Shown: positions 48,051 through 57,561 of the stretch, in pieces
Layout of the letters: each line of letters begins with the position of its first letter
How positions within the stretch are numbered: position 1 is the first letter of the stretch
From: Vibrio sp. SS-MA-C1-2
Lineage (GTDB): Bacteria > Pseudomonadota > Gammaproteobacteria > Enterobacterales > Vibrionaceae
Assembly (NCBI RefSeq): GCF_021513135.1
Contig: NZ_CP090980.1
Span: forward strand, 1-64,000
Direction: 5' to 3'
DNA length: 64,000 bases
Program-made: the position numbers and the translations under genes
The notes under the pieces: generated by a model
Databases searched by the model: none
Seen by the model: the letters and a program-made list of their open reading frames with translations, nothing else
Told to the model about the DNA's origin: nothing

Positions 48051-50230
48051 TTGTTTTGTTTTTCAAATTGTTGATAATTTGGCTTTCCTGCTTGGTCAAA
48101 AAGCAGTGTTTTGCAGGTTGGAAACCCTGAGCAACCCCAAAATGTACTTTTTTTCTTACCTTTGCGTTTAATTAAGCCTTTTGAACAAACAGGGCATAAA
48201 AACTCATTGGATACTTCTGCTTTTTGATGATTGAGATCGGGTTGGCCTTTTTTATCTGGATAGGAGTTTTTGCAATCAGGGTAGCCTGAACACGACCAAA
48301 ATTGACCAAATTTACCTTTACGTAAAAGAAGGGCTTTCTTACAGTGAGGACATTCAGGCGCATCGCTTGTTATGTTTAAACCATGTTCATTAAGTAGATC
48401 TATTTGTGACTGAATATAATTATCAACATCACGAATAAAAGCTTGGACTGTTAGTGTTCCTTGCTTTATTTCAGCTTGTTTTTCTGTCCACATGGCGGAT
48501 ATGTTGGGTTGCGTAATTTCCACTGGTAGTGATGCGCAAAAAGCTTGACCGTTCTCTGTGGTTTTCCACACTTTTTCTTTATAGCCTTTTTCTTTTTCAA
48601 TATTGACTAAATGTGCGTTGTTAGCAATTTTTCCTAAAATACTGGCACGTGTGGCTTCGGTTCCGATACTTCCGCGATCACTGCTCTCTTTATCCTTGGC
48701 TTCTAGCTTTTTTCTTAAATCAGGATCATCTATAAAACTCGCGGCTTTGGTCATGGCAGCAAGAAGAGTTGATTCAGTGAAGTATTTCGGTGGTTTGGTT
48801 TTTTTCTTTTTGATCTCAGCGTATTCACAGGTTGCTTTTTCATTGAATTTTAATTGCGATAAGTCAAACTCAATCGTATTTTCTTTTTCGACGGAGTGAA
48901 GTTGTTCCCAACCGATCTCGACTAAAATACTTTGTGTTGCAATGAATTGATGATCTGAATTCAAAAAGATAACGCGTGTTTTATCTCGGATCGAATCTAA
49001 ATAAAACAGGCCAATAAAATAACGTGCGGCAAGTTCGTATACGTTCCGTTCTTGCTCTGATAATGTTTTAAAATTAATCGTTTGAGCGGTGGGGATAATG
49101 GCATGATGCGCTTCAATCCTTTCCGCATTAAACGCTTTATGTTTGAATGCCTGTGTATCGATATTGATATTATCAACCGACATATTTTTATGTATCGCAT
49201 CGATGATATCTCTACTTTGATAGTAATGCTCATCAGATAAATAGCGATTATCACTGCGCGGATAGGTGAGTAGCTTGTGAGTTTCATAAAGTGACTGTGC
49301 AGTTTGCAACGTTTCTTCTGCACTGTAACCAAATTGCTTGGCACAAAGCTGTTGTAATGTTGATAAATTCAGTGGAAGTGGAGGGCTTTTAGATTCAGGC
49401 TTAGTAATAGCTTGGGTAATTAAAGCGTCATTGTCTGTTACGGCATCGACAATAAATTGTGCATTAGATTCAGAAATCAGCCTTTTCTTCTCATCAATTT
49501 GATCATGCTCGCTTGGGCTGTGCTTCGCTTTGATTAAACGCCCTTGGTAATTAAACGTTGCTTCAATATCGTAATAGTAAGTCTCTTGATGATTTACATT
49601 CACCAAAGTACGTTGATTAATTAAGCCAAGGACTGCACTTTGAACTCGTCCGACATTTAATACACTGTTTACGCCTTTTTCTCGACCTTTCAGCGTGCAA
49701 GCACGCGTTAAATTATACCCAAAACTTTGATCGGCTATTGAGCGTGCTAATGCACTTTGTCCAAGTGCTATATAATCTTGATTATCTTTCATCGCTAACA
49801 GCGCTTTCTTAACGGGCGCTAAATTAAGATCGGCGACCAATAAACGTTTAACAGGTTTGGTATTGCCGACATAATTGAGTATTTCATCAATCAACAGTTG
49901 CCCTTCGTCGTCAGGATCGCCGGCATGAACAATTTCATCTGCTTCTTCGATTAATTTGAAAATGACATGTAGGCGCTGCTTAGCTTCTTCTTTCTCTTTT
50001 AATTTAGGTGGGTATTGGGATGCAATGGGTAAATCTTTCAGTACCCATTTTTTTAACTTGGGATCATAATCTTCAGGATCGAAGAGTTCGAGCATATGAC
50101 CAAAACAAGCGGTCACTTTATCTTGTTTGACAGTGTAATAACCTGATTGCATTTTACTGTTTTTATCTCCGCCTAAACCTTCAAAGATGGCTTTTGCAAG
50201 AGAAGGTTTTTCTGCTATAAAAAGTCGCAT
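48044..50230 (-). CDS. topB: DNA topoisomerase III (TraE/TopB type)
   Basis: The 728-residue protein starts with the Toprim domain (MRLFIAEKPSLAKAIFEGLG, then HAGDPDDEGQLL). The catalytic Tyr is at about residue 323 in LLTYPRSDNRYLS, and FTESTLLAAMTKA lies in the gate region. The C-terminus has two four-Cys zinc ribbons (CPHC...CSGYPDC and CPVC...CSGFPTC). It is a single-strand topoisomerase; plasmid and ICE-borne forms help conjugative DNA processing. Sits 12 bases after the small secreted-protein gene. Confidence 0.95.
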   Translation of the reverse strand: MRLFIAEKPSLAKAIFEGLGGDKNSKMQSGYYTVKQDKVTACFGHMLELFDPEDYDPKLKKWVLKDLPIASQYPPKLKEKEEAKQRLHVIFKLIEEADEIVHAGDPDDEGQLLIDEILNYVGNTKPVKRLLVADLNLAPVKKALLAMKDNQDYIALGQSALARSIADQSFGYNLTRACTLKGREKGVNSVLNVGRVQSAVLGLINQRTLVNVNHQETYYYDIEATFNYQGRLIKAKHSPSEHDQIDEKKRLISESNAQFIVDAVTDNDALITQAITKPESKSPPLPLNLSTLQQLCAKQFGYSAEETLQTAQSLYETHKLLTYPRSDNRYLSDEHYYQSRDIIDAIHKNMSVDNINIDTQAFKHKAFNAERIEAHHAIIPTAQTINFKTLSEQERNVYELAARYFIGLFYLDSIRDKTRVIFLNSDHQFIATQSILVEIGWEQLHSVEKENTIEFDLSQLKFNEKATCEYAEIKKKKTKPPKYFTESTLLAAMTKAASFIDDPDLRKKLEAKDKESSDRGSIGTEATRASILGKIANNAHLVNIEKEKGYKEKVWKTTENGQAFCASLPVEITQPNISAMWTEKQAEIKQGTLTVQAFIRDVDNYIQSQIDLLNEHGLNITSDAPECPHCKKALLLRKGKFGQFWSCSGYPDCKNSYPDKKGQPDLNHQKAEVSNEFLCPVCSKGLIKRKGKKKSTFWGCSGFPTCKTLLFDQAGKPNYQQFEKQNNI

Positions 50231-50242
50231 AACATATCCTTT

Positions 50243-50674
50243 TTAATCAAGTAAATTGTAATTTTTGTCAACACGATTTCCATCCCGATCAAAGTAATAT
50301 CGTTCACCTAACTGCTCACCATCTTGGAACGTTTCAACATAAGCAGGGATCCTAACTCTATCAACGCACCACTGATTATTACTATTATCTGAGTAATTCC
50401 ATTCTCGACAATACTCAACCCTTTGCTGATAGTTTGAACTCATGTTGCTGGGTGGAGCATCAGGACTGACACAACTAAAAAAATTGGGGAGGGGAGGCTT
50501 AAGCTTTTTAATGCGTTTTTTAAATGCTTTTTTAGCATCCCCACATCCACTGGGAAAACCCATTGGCAAACAGAGCCAAATAGCACAATCATCACTACTT
50601 GCTCGCACAGGGGGAGTAAAAAATGTCAAACTGAAGGAGATGACACTACAAATAAATAACTGATAAATCTTCAT
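50243..50674 (-). CDS. Secreted Cys-rich conjugation-associated protein
   Basis: The 143-residue product has a signal peptide ending near PPVRA and then DCAIWLCLPMGFPSGCGDAKKAF, a segment seen in a conserved small protein of VirB-type conjugative operons. A cluster of Cys (six in the mature part) suggests disulfides. The role is unknown. It lies between virD4 and topB. Confidence 0.6.
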   Translation of the reverse strand: MKIYQLFICSVISFSLTFFTPPVRASSDDCAIWLCLPMGFPSGCGDAKKAFKKRIKKLKPPLPNFFSCVSPDAPPSNMSSNYQQRVEYCREWNYSDNSNNQWCVDRVRIPAYVETFQDGEQLGERYYFDRDGNRVDKNYNLLD

Positions 50675-50692
50675 AAATAAACTCCAAAATTA

Positions 50693-50714
50693 GGTATAGC
50701 ACTAGAGCTATACA
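50693..50714. repeat. Operon palindrome copy 6
   Basis: GGTATAGC-ACTAGA-GCTATACA, 2 bases beyond the virD4 stop and upstream of the small secreted-protein gene. Confidence 0.75.
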
Positions 50715-50715
50715 T

Positions 50716-52479
50716 TCAAAGTAAGGGGATTTCAGGGACATGTTTTTTAGAGTAATCGACACGTTCACTGAAGCCTTTCTCTTCAAAGTAAATGATTTTA
50801 TCCATCACAAATGAACGTTGATTTTCTTTAAACATCAGTGTTTTTAGACCAATATCGACAGTGGCATGACGAACATGGCCAAGCTCGACAATTTCATGAG
50901 GCATGATCAAGGGACGTTTCTGTAAAGAGGTACTTTTACTCTTATTGCGATGTTTACCGGTTGATTTAGATTCACTCTCGACTTTGACGGTTTTAGTACC
51001 AAGTGTTTCAGAGATCTCTTTTACTCGTGCATTCACTTTTTTTGGTGGATAAATCACTTCAGCTATGAGATTAGAAATGATGTTATCAGCGCCTTCTTTG
51101 CCATACAGTGCCTTGTCTTCAAGCTGGCTCTTATCTTGATAAATGAGCATGTATCTCACGTTATACTGACGAGTAAAACCGATTGACCCTTTGATCTGAT
51201 TCACTCGTCCAATCGCCGGAAACTCATCAAGTAACAATAAGCATTGATGGGTTAGTGTGGGATCTAACTCAGGAATAACACGAGTATTTTCATTAATGAG
51301 CTGTTCAAAAAAGAGATTAAGTAAACCTTGGAATCGAGTTTTATTCGGCGGCTGAACGCCAACATAAACAGTCATTCCTTTACGTCTTAAGTCTCTAAAA
51401 TCAAAATCATTTCCGCTAACGGCTTTAGCAACCGTTTGATCGGAATAAATCGCCAGTGGTGCATTGAAGTTCGCAAGAATAGAGCCTTGCGTTTCATCTG
51501 GGAATGATAAAAAGGTATTAAACTCTCTTCGGCAATCTGCACTGACATATTCATTATCCACTTCTCTGGCCATCCAAGCAGAAAGACCACCCTCAACACC
51601 AACTAAGGATAAAAGGTAAGGAAAACTCGGGGATTGCTTAGAGATCGATTCTGCATCCAACATCCAGAGCGTTAAACCAAGAAAAAGTTTTCCTGAACTG
51701 GCAGGCCAAATATCAGATTTGCCATCACCCGTGAGTGGGTAAAGTGAATTAGACATGATCAAGATATCACCGACACGATACTCAGGAAGTCGACGAATAT
51801 AATGAAAAGCATTCCAACGGTGGGAACGAACCACCCCGTTAATGCGCTCCTCTTCACTGGCGTTATAACCATCCGGCGCAAAGAGAAAGACCTCTTGCCC
51901 TTGGCTTTGTCGAAAGCCTGCGGTTTTAAAAAAGTTTTCTAATTTAATATCAGTATTCACAATGGAATCTGGATAGTTCACCATATTCGGTATAACAATC
52001 CCAACCCCTTTCCCTGAGCCTGTTGGGGCTGAAACACCGACAAACGTTTGTCCTTCTAATTCAACAAATCGCCCTTTGTACTTTCCTTTATTCATCTTGC
52101 CAAGTAATAGACAGGGCGCTTTTCTTTTCGTTGGAAAGAGTCCTGATTTACCCAGTTCAACATCCGTCGCCCAACGTGCCGAGCCGTGAATCTCTTCTTT
52201 ATCTTTCATCGCAATGAGAATAAAAAGCCCCATCAATGTTGGAAATAAGGTGACGCCAATCGCCACCGCAATACCACCTTGCAAATAGGGCTTAATATCT
52301 AATGAGGTGTGATATTGACTCCAATAATCATAGAGAGAAGTAAATTGAAGATATTTAAAAGAGAGATTCGTCATTTTAAAGAACAGGGCAGCACCTGCAT
52401 ATTGACCAATAATGAAAAACAAAGCGGTACAACCAAGAAAGAGGGCGCAAAGTGTTATTTTTTTCTTTGCGTTAACCAT
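50716..52479 (-). CDS. virD4: VirD4/TraG-type coupling protein
   Basis: From ATG at 52479 (AGGAGG eight bases upstream) the product is 587 residues. It has two N-terminal membrane spans, then Walker A VSAPTGSGKGVGIVIPN and Walker B LLLLDEFPAIGR. It receives the relaxase-DNA complex at oriT and delivers it to the VirB channel. An ATG at 52506 lies inside the palindrome and is less likely. The C-terminus carries a basic linker and an acidic patch, as in other T4CPs. Confidence 0.95.
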   Translation of the reverse strand: MVNAKKKITLCALFLGCTALFFIIGQYAGAALFFKMTNLSFKYLQFTSLYDYWSQYHTSLDIKPYLQGGIAVAIGVTLFPTLMGLFILIAMKDKEEIHGSARWATDVELGKSGLFPTKRKAPCLLLGKMNKGKYKGRFVELEGQTFVGVSAPTGSGKGVGIVIPNMVNYPDSIVNTDIKLENFFKTAGFRQSQGQEVFLFAPDGYNASEEERINGVVRSHRWNAFHYIRRLPEYRVGDILIMSNSLYPLTGDGKSDIWPASSGKLFLGLTLWMLDAESISKQSPSFPYLLSLVGVEGGLSAWMAREVDNEYVSADCRREFNTFLSFPDETQGSILANFNAPLAIYSDQTVAKAVSGNDFDFRDLRRKGMTVYVGVQPPNKTRFQGLLNLFFEQLINENTRVIPELDPTLTHQCLLLLDEFPAIGRVNQIKGSIGFTRQYNVRYMLIYQDKSQLEDKALYGKEGADNIISNLIAEVIYPPKKVNARVKEISETLGTKTVKVESESKSTGKHRNKSKSTSLQKRPLIMPHEIVELGHVRHATVDIGLKTLMFKENQRSFVMDKIIYFEEKGFSERVDYSKKHVPEIPLL

Positions 52480-52496
52480 AAAAAATAGACCTCCTG

Positions 52497-52518
52497 TGTA
52501 TAGCATTTATGATATACA
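52497..52518. repeat. Operon palindrome copy 5
   Basis: TGTATAGC-ATTTAT-GATATACA between the virB11 stop (52526) and the virD4 ribosome site. Confidence 0.75.
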
Positions 52519-52525
52519 TAAGTGA

Positions 52526-53542
52526 TTAATGACTAAGTAATTGATTTTTATAGTGAGGGTCGAAATAAAGTTCAGTGAGATGAGTATGTTTAAAGAAAGC
52601 AATCACATCAATACTGCTATTTATCGTGCGTAAAATATGTTGAATATCCAAAGTTTGACCAACCTCAGATTGTTTAATTAACCCTGCAAGTCGAGCGGGC
52701 GCACTGCGGCAATTATTTGCATGAATCGTTGTTATTGATCCTTCGTGACCGGTGTTGAGCATTTCTAAATACGTCCACGCCTCATCTCCGCGTAACTCGG
52801 CAAGCATGACATGATCGGGTTTCATTCGCATGCAAGATTCAATTAATGCTTTTGGCCTGATCCCACCTTGTTTATAAAAAAGGTGCAAATGATTAGGGTG
52901 GTTGGGTAGGTCCAGTTCGTGAACATCTTCAATGGTGAAAAGACGTTTTGAAGTGGGATAGCAATCGACCAACGCTTTCATCACCGTTGTTTTACCGGAG
53001 CCAGTTCCTCCAACTAGCAAAATGTTTTGGTTAGCTTTAACCGCAGCATCAAAGAAACCTTGCATGTCACCCTTTGCTTTTAGATCTAATAAGTGACGTT
53101 GTAACTCAGTGAGTGTCACATCATCCATTCTTAGGTCACTGTATTGATCAAATCGACCTGAATTTTGATAATCCGATAAGGTAAATCGATTAAGTGAGGG
53201 CTTTCTAAATGTCATGCTGACTATATTTTTTTCAGTGGCAGGAGGGACGGCAATCTGTCCTCGTTCACCATCGGGTAAAATGACCGAAGCAACGGGATTA
53301 TCTTCACCGATAGGAATACTTAAGCCAGCATAAACAGCCAGTGATTTGGCTAAATCTAAGCATAAATCAAAAGATAAGTTTGGGAGTGATAGGTTCTCCC
53401 ATCCATTACCGCGATCAAACCAAACTTCAAAAGGTTGGTTAACCGCGACTTCGGTTAACCCATTGAGATCTAAAATAGATTGCAAGCCTGATGCAGTCAG
53501 TTGCGAACGAATAGTAATCGAGCTATCAAAGTTCAAGAGCAT
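52526..53542 (-). CDS. virB11: VirB11 traffic ATPase
   Basis: The 338-residue protein has the VirB11 layout: N-terminal domain, then Walker A LLVGGTGSGKTTVMKAL (near residue 180), Walker B-like MLAELRGDEAW and the His box GHEGSITTIHANNC. Hexameric VirB11 drives pilus biogenesis and substrate transfer with VirB4 and VirD4. Ribosome site GGAG lies before the ATG. Confidence 0.96.
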   Translation of the reverse strand: MLLNFDSSITIRSQLTASGLQSILDLNGLTEVAVNQPFEVWFDRGNGWENLSLPNLSFDLCLDLAKSLAVYAGLSIPIGEDNPVASVILPDGERGQIAVPPATEKNIVSMTFRKPSLNRFTLSDYQNSGRFDQYSDLRMDDVTLTELQRHLLDLKAKGDMQGFFDAAVKANQNILLVGGTGSGKTTVMKALVDCYPTSKRLFTIEDVHELDLPNHPNHLHLFYKQGGIRPKALIESCMRMKPDHVMLAELRGDEAWTYLEMLNTGHEGSITTIHANNCRSAPARLAGLIKQSEVGQTLDIQHILRTINSSIDVIAFFKHTHLTELYFDPHYKNQLLSH

Positions 53543-53566
53543 CTCCTAAATCTTACATTTTTGCTA

Positions 53567-53588
53567 TGTATAGCAATAAAGCTACACA
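53567..53588. repeat. Operon palindrome copy 4
   Basis: TGTATAGC-AATAAA-GCTACACA directly after the DUF2726 gene stop, upstream of virB11. Confidence 0.75.
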
Positions 53589-54098
53589 TTAAAGTTGGGA
53601 TACAAGCTTCTTGATTTCTGGCACATAACTCAATTTAGGCTTAATGCGAAAAAGCGGTATGTTTGCGGAACTGAGGGCGTAATTTTTATCATCATCACGT
53701 AATCGAGCCGCTTTACTCTGATGACTTTTATCATCCAGTTCGATAGCAAATTGAACTTGCGAAGTCTTCTTACGAATAACGGTAAAATCAACATGCTTTT
53801 TGGATACTTTATTAAAAGACGTGAAATCTTTTTTATCGAAGGGTAAGCACAAATCAGCGAGCCGTACTTTACAAGCAATGTAGTAATCATCAGGTAACAG
53901 AGCACAAAGTTGATTAAAAAATTGTTGTTCTGTTTTCGTATTTAAGTGTGAAATCGCGCGGAACTGACCACCAATCACCCCCTTTTTTTTCTTTTGTGGC
54001 TTATTTTGTTGTGACGGTTTCTTACTTGAATTTAAAATCAAACCAAAAGCCACAAAGCCTAAAGATAAGATCGTCAATACTAAATAAATGATATTCAT
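53589..54098 (-). CDS. DUF2726 membrane-anchored nuclease-like protein
   Basis: From ATG at 54098 (AAGGAG upstream) the product is 169 residues: one N-terminal span (IIYLVLTILSLGFVAFGLIL), a basic linker and a DUF2726 domain. HVDFTVIRKKTSQVQFAIELDDKSH has the spaced Asp and E-x-Asp of restriction-endonuclease-like folds. DUF2726 proteins occur in plasmid and ICE transfer regions. It sits between virB10 and virB11. Nuclease activity is unproven. Confidence 0.7.
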   Translation of the reverse strand: MNIIYLVLTILSLGFVAFGLILNSSKKPSQQNKPQKKKKGVIGGQFRAISHLNTKTEQQFFNQLCALLPDDYYIACKVRLADLCLPFDKKDFTSFNKVSKKHVDFTVIRKKTSQVQFAIELDDKSHQSKAARLRDDDKNYALSSANIPLFRIKPKLSYVPEIKKLVSQL

Positions 54099-54112
54099 TC
54101 CATTTCTCCTTA

Positions 54113-54134
54113 TGTATATCATTGAAGCGATACG
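54113..54134. repeat. Operon palindrome copy 3
   Basis: TGTATATC-ATTGAA-GCGATACG immediately after the virB10 stop. Confidence 0.65.
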
Positions 54135-55340
54135 TTATTGAAAGCGATACACACTCGACATATCGATGTTTCGTGCAACAAGAATATTAATCTTTTGACC
54201 GATATAGGAATAACCCGTGGGGACAATATTAATCGACGAATCTAACGCTTTTGATGCCATATCGTTCGCATTGTCAGAAGAACTTTCATACTGCTCACTG
54301 CTTTGTTGATCACTCCATTTTGCAAGGGCATCATCAACAAAACTGAGTAAGATTGCTCCACCGAACCGTTGTGCGTAGTGATTATCTACCCACGCATCAT
54401 GCCCACTTGCACCGAGACGACCAGTACCTAACGAATCGATTTGAATAGAGATATTCATCGGTGTTTCAATCGTTGTCCAATTGGTGAAGATCCGAGTCTT
54501 ACCAGGTTCCATGGCGACTTTTTGTTCCCCTATGGCTAAAGAGCCTTTTTCAATGAGAAGTGAAGCCCCATTAGAGCTATAAACATCTTGGGTAACACGA
54601 CAAGTGACAATACCTTGATAATCAGAAATGATTTGCGTGTAAATCGCGCAAGGGATCACGGCGCCATTAAGTAATAAAAAGTTATTAGACCGACGAACAA
54701 AAGCGCTGCCCGCTTGATAACGAGAACCTGTTAACGTGTCATTATAATTTGACTCATTAATAACAGGAGAGGAAGCTTGTTCACTGGATGCGGAATCCAA
54801 CGCAACTAAAACGGAACCCGTTTTTTTTCTTTCCTTCGGTGTCATCGGTACCTCTGACTGAGAAGAGGTGGAAGAGGACGGTGACGGGGTTCGATTGACA
54901 ACTGGCGGAGGTGGTAATGGAGGAAGCGGCTCACTTTCTTTTATTTCACTTCGTTGAACCTGAGGTTTATCATCTATATTCGTAATTTCTCGCTCTTTGG
55001 TTTTTTTATTCGCTTCTGCGAGTTCCTTCTCCTTACGTAATTTTTCAGCGGCTTTTTCTTTTTCACGTTGCGCCTTAAGCTTAGTAAAGTAAGTATTGCT
55101 TTCACGTAAAATACTTTGTTCAGCGCCCGCAGTGTGATTAGCTTCTGTCACGATATCTTTTGTCACAACGTCATCAGTGCGAGTAAAAAGATAAAAAACA
55201 ACACCGATTATCACAACGAATGCAATCAAGGTAAAAAGACCAATGACCAACGATTTAGATTTAGTATGGGTAGATTTTTTTTCATCAATATTGAGGGTAT
55301 TGCGATCGTGCTCAGTGACAGGAGAAATTTTATCATTCAT
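54135..55340 (-). CDS. virB10: VirB10, channel-scaffold protein
   Basis: The 401-residue protein has a short cytoplasmic start, a membrane span (LVIGLFTLIAFVVIIGVVFYLF, about 30-51), a charged coiled coil, a proline-rich stretch (PLPPLPPPPVVNRTPSPS), and the TrbI-type C-terminal domain: AVIPCAIYTQIISDYQGIVTCRVTQDVYS and LGTGRLGASG. VirB10 bridges both membranes and senses the ATPases. It overlaps virB9 by 8 bases. Confidence 0.96.
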   Translation of the reverse strand: MNDKISPVTEHDRNTLNIDEKKSTHTKSKSLVIGLFTLIAFVVIIGVVFYLFTRTDDVVTKDIVTEANHTAGAEQSILRESNTYFTKLKAQREKEKAAEKLRKEKELAEANKKTKEREITNIDDKPQVQRSEIKESEPLPPLPPPPVVNRTPSPSSSTSSQSEVPMTPKERKKTGSVLVALDSASSEQASSPVINESNYNDTLTGSRYQAGSAFVRRSNNFLLLNGAVIPCAIYTQIISDYQGIVTCRVTQDVYSSNGASLLIEKGSLAIGEQKVAMEPGKTRIFTNWTTIETPMNISIQIDSLGTGRLGASGHDAWVDNHYAQRFGGAILLSFVDDALAKWSDQQSSEQYESSSDNANDMASKALDSSINIVPTGYSYIGQKINILVARNIDMSSVYRFQ

Positions 55341-56103
55341 CGATAACCTCTCTCACTTTATCGCTGCCGCTCGCATTTTCGTTAAACCCTTCAGTGATTA
55401 TCGTATCAGAATATAAGCCAAGGATACGTTGACCTAGACGTAATCGAAAAGAAGTCGAAACACCTTGTAAAATCATCGTATCTTTTTCGATATGGTAGTT
55501 AATCAAAGATTCCTGACCATCAGAGGCGACTTGATAAGCCACAGGTAGTTCTAAGTTTTGACTGAATTTCAAGCAGGTAAAGCGCCCGTTGTCCCACATA
55601 TACCGAGGTGATAACGTCATATCTCCTCGTTTTGAGTAAGCAAAATTCAAAGACTCGCCGGCACAAGGCAACACTTTTTCAGGGGCTGTAATGATAGGCT
55701 TAGGGGGTTTTGGATACTCAATCTTCACAACGTAATGAGGTTTTCTACTCAGTGATAATTGAAATGAATAAGTACGGTTTTTATTTGTTGTTACGATTAA
55801 ATTAGTTTCAGGGCTTGCAGCGATTGGCTTTAAAAAAATATTATGGCCACGAACATCAATCCCCCATGCTTCACTATCACCAATACCAATTCCAGAACTC
55901 GATGATGAAATATGTTCACCGGATTCAAACTGAATTAATGTCGTTACTCCAACAGCAGCACGAACAAGCATGACATCGGATGGATTATACGTTGTCATGG
56001 TGATTCGATTATCAAAGAAATCAGGAGTAGGGGTGACAGCAGTATGAGCAGAGGAAGAAACAAAAATCAATAACAATAGTGACTTAATGGCACTGTTTAA
56101 CAC
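55333..56103 (-). CDS. virB9: VirB9, outer-membrane core protein
   Basis: The 256-residue product has a signal peptide ending at SAHTA. The body has the CagX/VirB9 landmarks: ITMTTYNPSDVMLVRAAVGVTTLIQF near the start, GWGIDVRGHNIFLKP-like sequence, and C-terminal RYMWDNGRFTCLKFS. It forms the outer-membrane pore with VirB7 and VirB10. Confidence 0.93.
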   Translation of the reverse strand: MLNSAIKSLLLLIFVSSSAHTAVTPTPDFFDNRITMTTYNPSDVMLVRAAVGVTTLIQFESGEHISSSSSGIGIGDSEAWGIDVRGHNIFLKPIAASPETNLIVTTNKNRTYSFQLSLSRKPHYVVKIEYPKPPKPIITAPEKVLPCAGESLNFAYSKRGDMTLSPRYMWDNGRFTCLKFSQNLELPVAYQVASDGQESLINYHIEKDTMILQGVSTSFRLRLGQRILGLYSDTIITEGFNENASGSDKVREVIDE

Positions 56104-56124
56104 AATAAATCTCCTTATACTTTA

Positions 56125-56146
56125 TGTATAGCATTAAAGGTATACA
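56125..56146. repeat. Operon palindrome copy 2
   Basis: TGTATAGC-ATTAAA-GGTATACA directly after the virB8 stop, upstream of virB9. Confidence 0.75.
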
Positions 56147-56905
56147 CTAATCTAAAATCTCATCTTCTCGGTAAGAGGTGATGCGAAAACCAAGCGGATT
56201 AATATGACGTTCATCTTCAGTGTTGATAGTCGCGAGATAATCAAACGTCACGGTAGCCATCCAACGCTTATCAACATAATTGAGCGCGGGGCTATTATCT
56301 CGATTAACGATTTTCCGACTAAATCGAATTTGCGCTAAGGTTTGCTCATTTGATGTTTTCGGAAGAAACGTAATCCCATCAATGACAATATGAATATTGT
56401 TATTTTCAGCAAAAATCTCGGTGGGAGAAGTATCCGACATAATGTAGTTAGAGTATTGAGCAAAGACATGTTGAGCACTCATCAGCTTTACGGTATTAAA
56501 TGAGTTCTGAACGGTTTCCCATTCATAACTATTACGCTCAGTAATAAAACGTCTTAGCCAATACTTATCAAGGACTTCACCGTAAGTAACAGAATTGGCA
56601 TCTGATAAAGGGCGAACAACTTCGGTATAGCCTGTGGCATCGACCTTCAAAAGATAAGGCTCAATTTGCTTTAAAGGCATCATCATAATCACAGCCGCTA
56701 CAGCTAAACTCGCCAATACCGCAAACACACTAACGAGTTTCCAAGCGGTTTTTGCTGATTTTTTGGCTATTTCAACGCGATCAGATTCAAAGGCTTTAAT
56801 TTGCGAAAGGTACGCATCCACAACTTTCTTTGTGTTTTTTTTATGATTCGGTTTTTGTGCGTCTTGTTTATTCAACGCGAGGACTTTTTCTAACGATTCC
56901 TCCAT
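56147..56905 (-). CDS. virB8: VirB8, inner-membrane assembly factor
   Basis: The 252-residue protein has one span (LVSVFAVLASLAVAAVIMMMPL, about 52-73) after a basic N-terminus, then the VirB8 periplasmic domain: PYLLKVDATGYTEVVRPL and ITERNSYEWETVQNSFNTV, ending with YLATINTEDERHINPLGFRITSY. It nucleates the inner-membrane complex. Confidence 0.95.
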   Translation of the reverse strand: MEESLEKVLALNKQDAQKPNHKKNTKKVVDAYLSQIKAFESDRVEIAKKSAKTAWKLVSVFAVLASLAVAAVIMMMPLKQIEPYLLKVDATGYTEVVRPLSDANSVTYGEVLDKYWLRRFITERNSYEWETVQNSFNTVKLMSAQHVFAQYSNYIMSDTSPTEIFAENNNIHIVIDGITFLPKTSNEQTLAQIRFSRKIVNRDNSPALNYVDKRWMATVTFDYLATINTEDERHINPLGFRITSYREDEILD

Positions 56906-56913
56906 GATTTCTC

Positions 56914-57054
56914 CTAAATTTTCAGATCTGAAAGTTGAATTTCAGCAGGGTTAACAGCAGAGTATTCACCTGATGGTTCAGGCGGTTTTGGCGGTGAAGA
57001 TGAACAAGCGGTTAATGATAGTGTTACGATAATAAGAATGAATATTTTTTGCAT
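56914..57054 (-). CDS. virB7: VirB7-like small lipoprotein (46 aa)
   Basis: On the minus strand MQKIFILIIVTLSLTAC is a lipoprotein signal (Cys17), followed by a proline-rich mature part and the end NPAEIQLSDLKI. GGAGAAA follows its stop as the virB8 ribosome site. Its size, lipobox and place just before virB8 fit VirB7, the lipoprotein that stabilises VirB9. No second Cys is present for a disulfide with VirB9. Confidence 0.75.
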   Translation of the reverse strand: MQKIFILIIVTLSLTACSSSPPKPPEPSGEYSAVNPAEIQLSDLKI

Positions 57055-57139
57055 AATTTTTCTCCAGGTAAAATGCCTATCGCAATAAAATGTTGTTAAG
57101 ATAGAGGCATATTTACTTTTAGATGAGCAGGGGGGATAA

Positions 57140-57559
57140 ATGAGTGATGAGAAAAAAATTGAATTCTCTCAGTCTGATGTATTAAATGCACTACTGCATC
57201 GACGAGGACATGAGCAGCATTATGCAACGCAAGAAAGTGTTGATAATGTCAAAGATGGTATAAAAGAACTTTCAGTTCAAGTCAGTCAGCAATTTGAGCA
57301 AGTCGATAAACGATTTGAGCAAGTAGACAAACGATTTGAGCAGGTTAATAAGCAATTTGAACAAGTAGATAAACGATTTGAGCAGGTTGATAAGCAATTT
57401 GAGCAAGTCGATAAACACTTCGAACGTTTGGAAACTCGAATTGACCAAGTCGATAACAAAATCGATAGTTTGAAAAACGTAATGATTGGTATGGGATTTT
57501 CAATCCTAGTGGGAGCAGTAGGAGCGACTGCGTTTATCGTATCTCGTCTGCCAGTTTAA
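57140..57559 (+). CDS. Heptad-repeat coiled-coil protein with C-terminal membrane span, opposite strand
   Basis: The 139-residue product has a strong ribosome site (AGGGGGGA). Residues about 50-100 are seven near-perfect copies of the heptad QFEQVDK / RFEQVDK, encoded by a 21-bp DNA repeat (57291-57425). A span (MIGMGFSILVGAVGATAFIV) ends it. It is the only + strand gene inside the minus-strand virB block, between virB7 and virB6. It resembles DUF1640/Bdr-like proteins. Copy number may vary. Confidence 0.75.
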   Translation: MSDEKKIEFSQSDVLNALLHRRGHEQHYATQESVDNVKDGIKELSVQVSQQFEQVDKRFEQVDKRFEQVNKQFEQVDKRFEQVDKQFEQVDKHFERLETRIDQVDNKIDSLKNVMIGMGFSILVGAVGATAFIVSRLPV

Positions 57560-57561
57560 AA

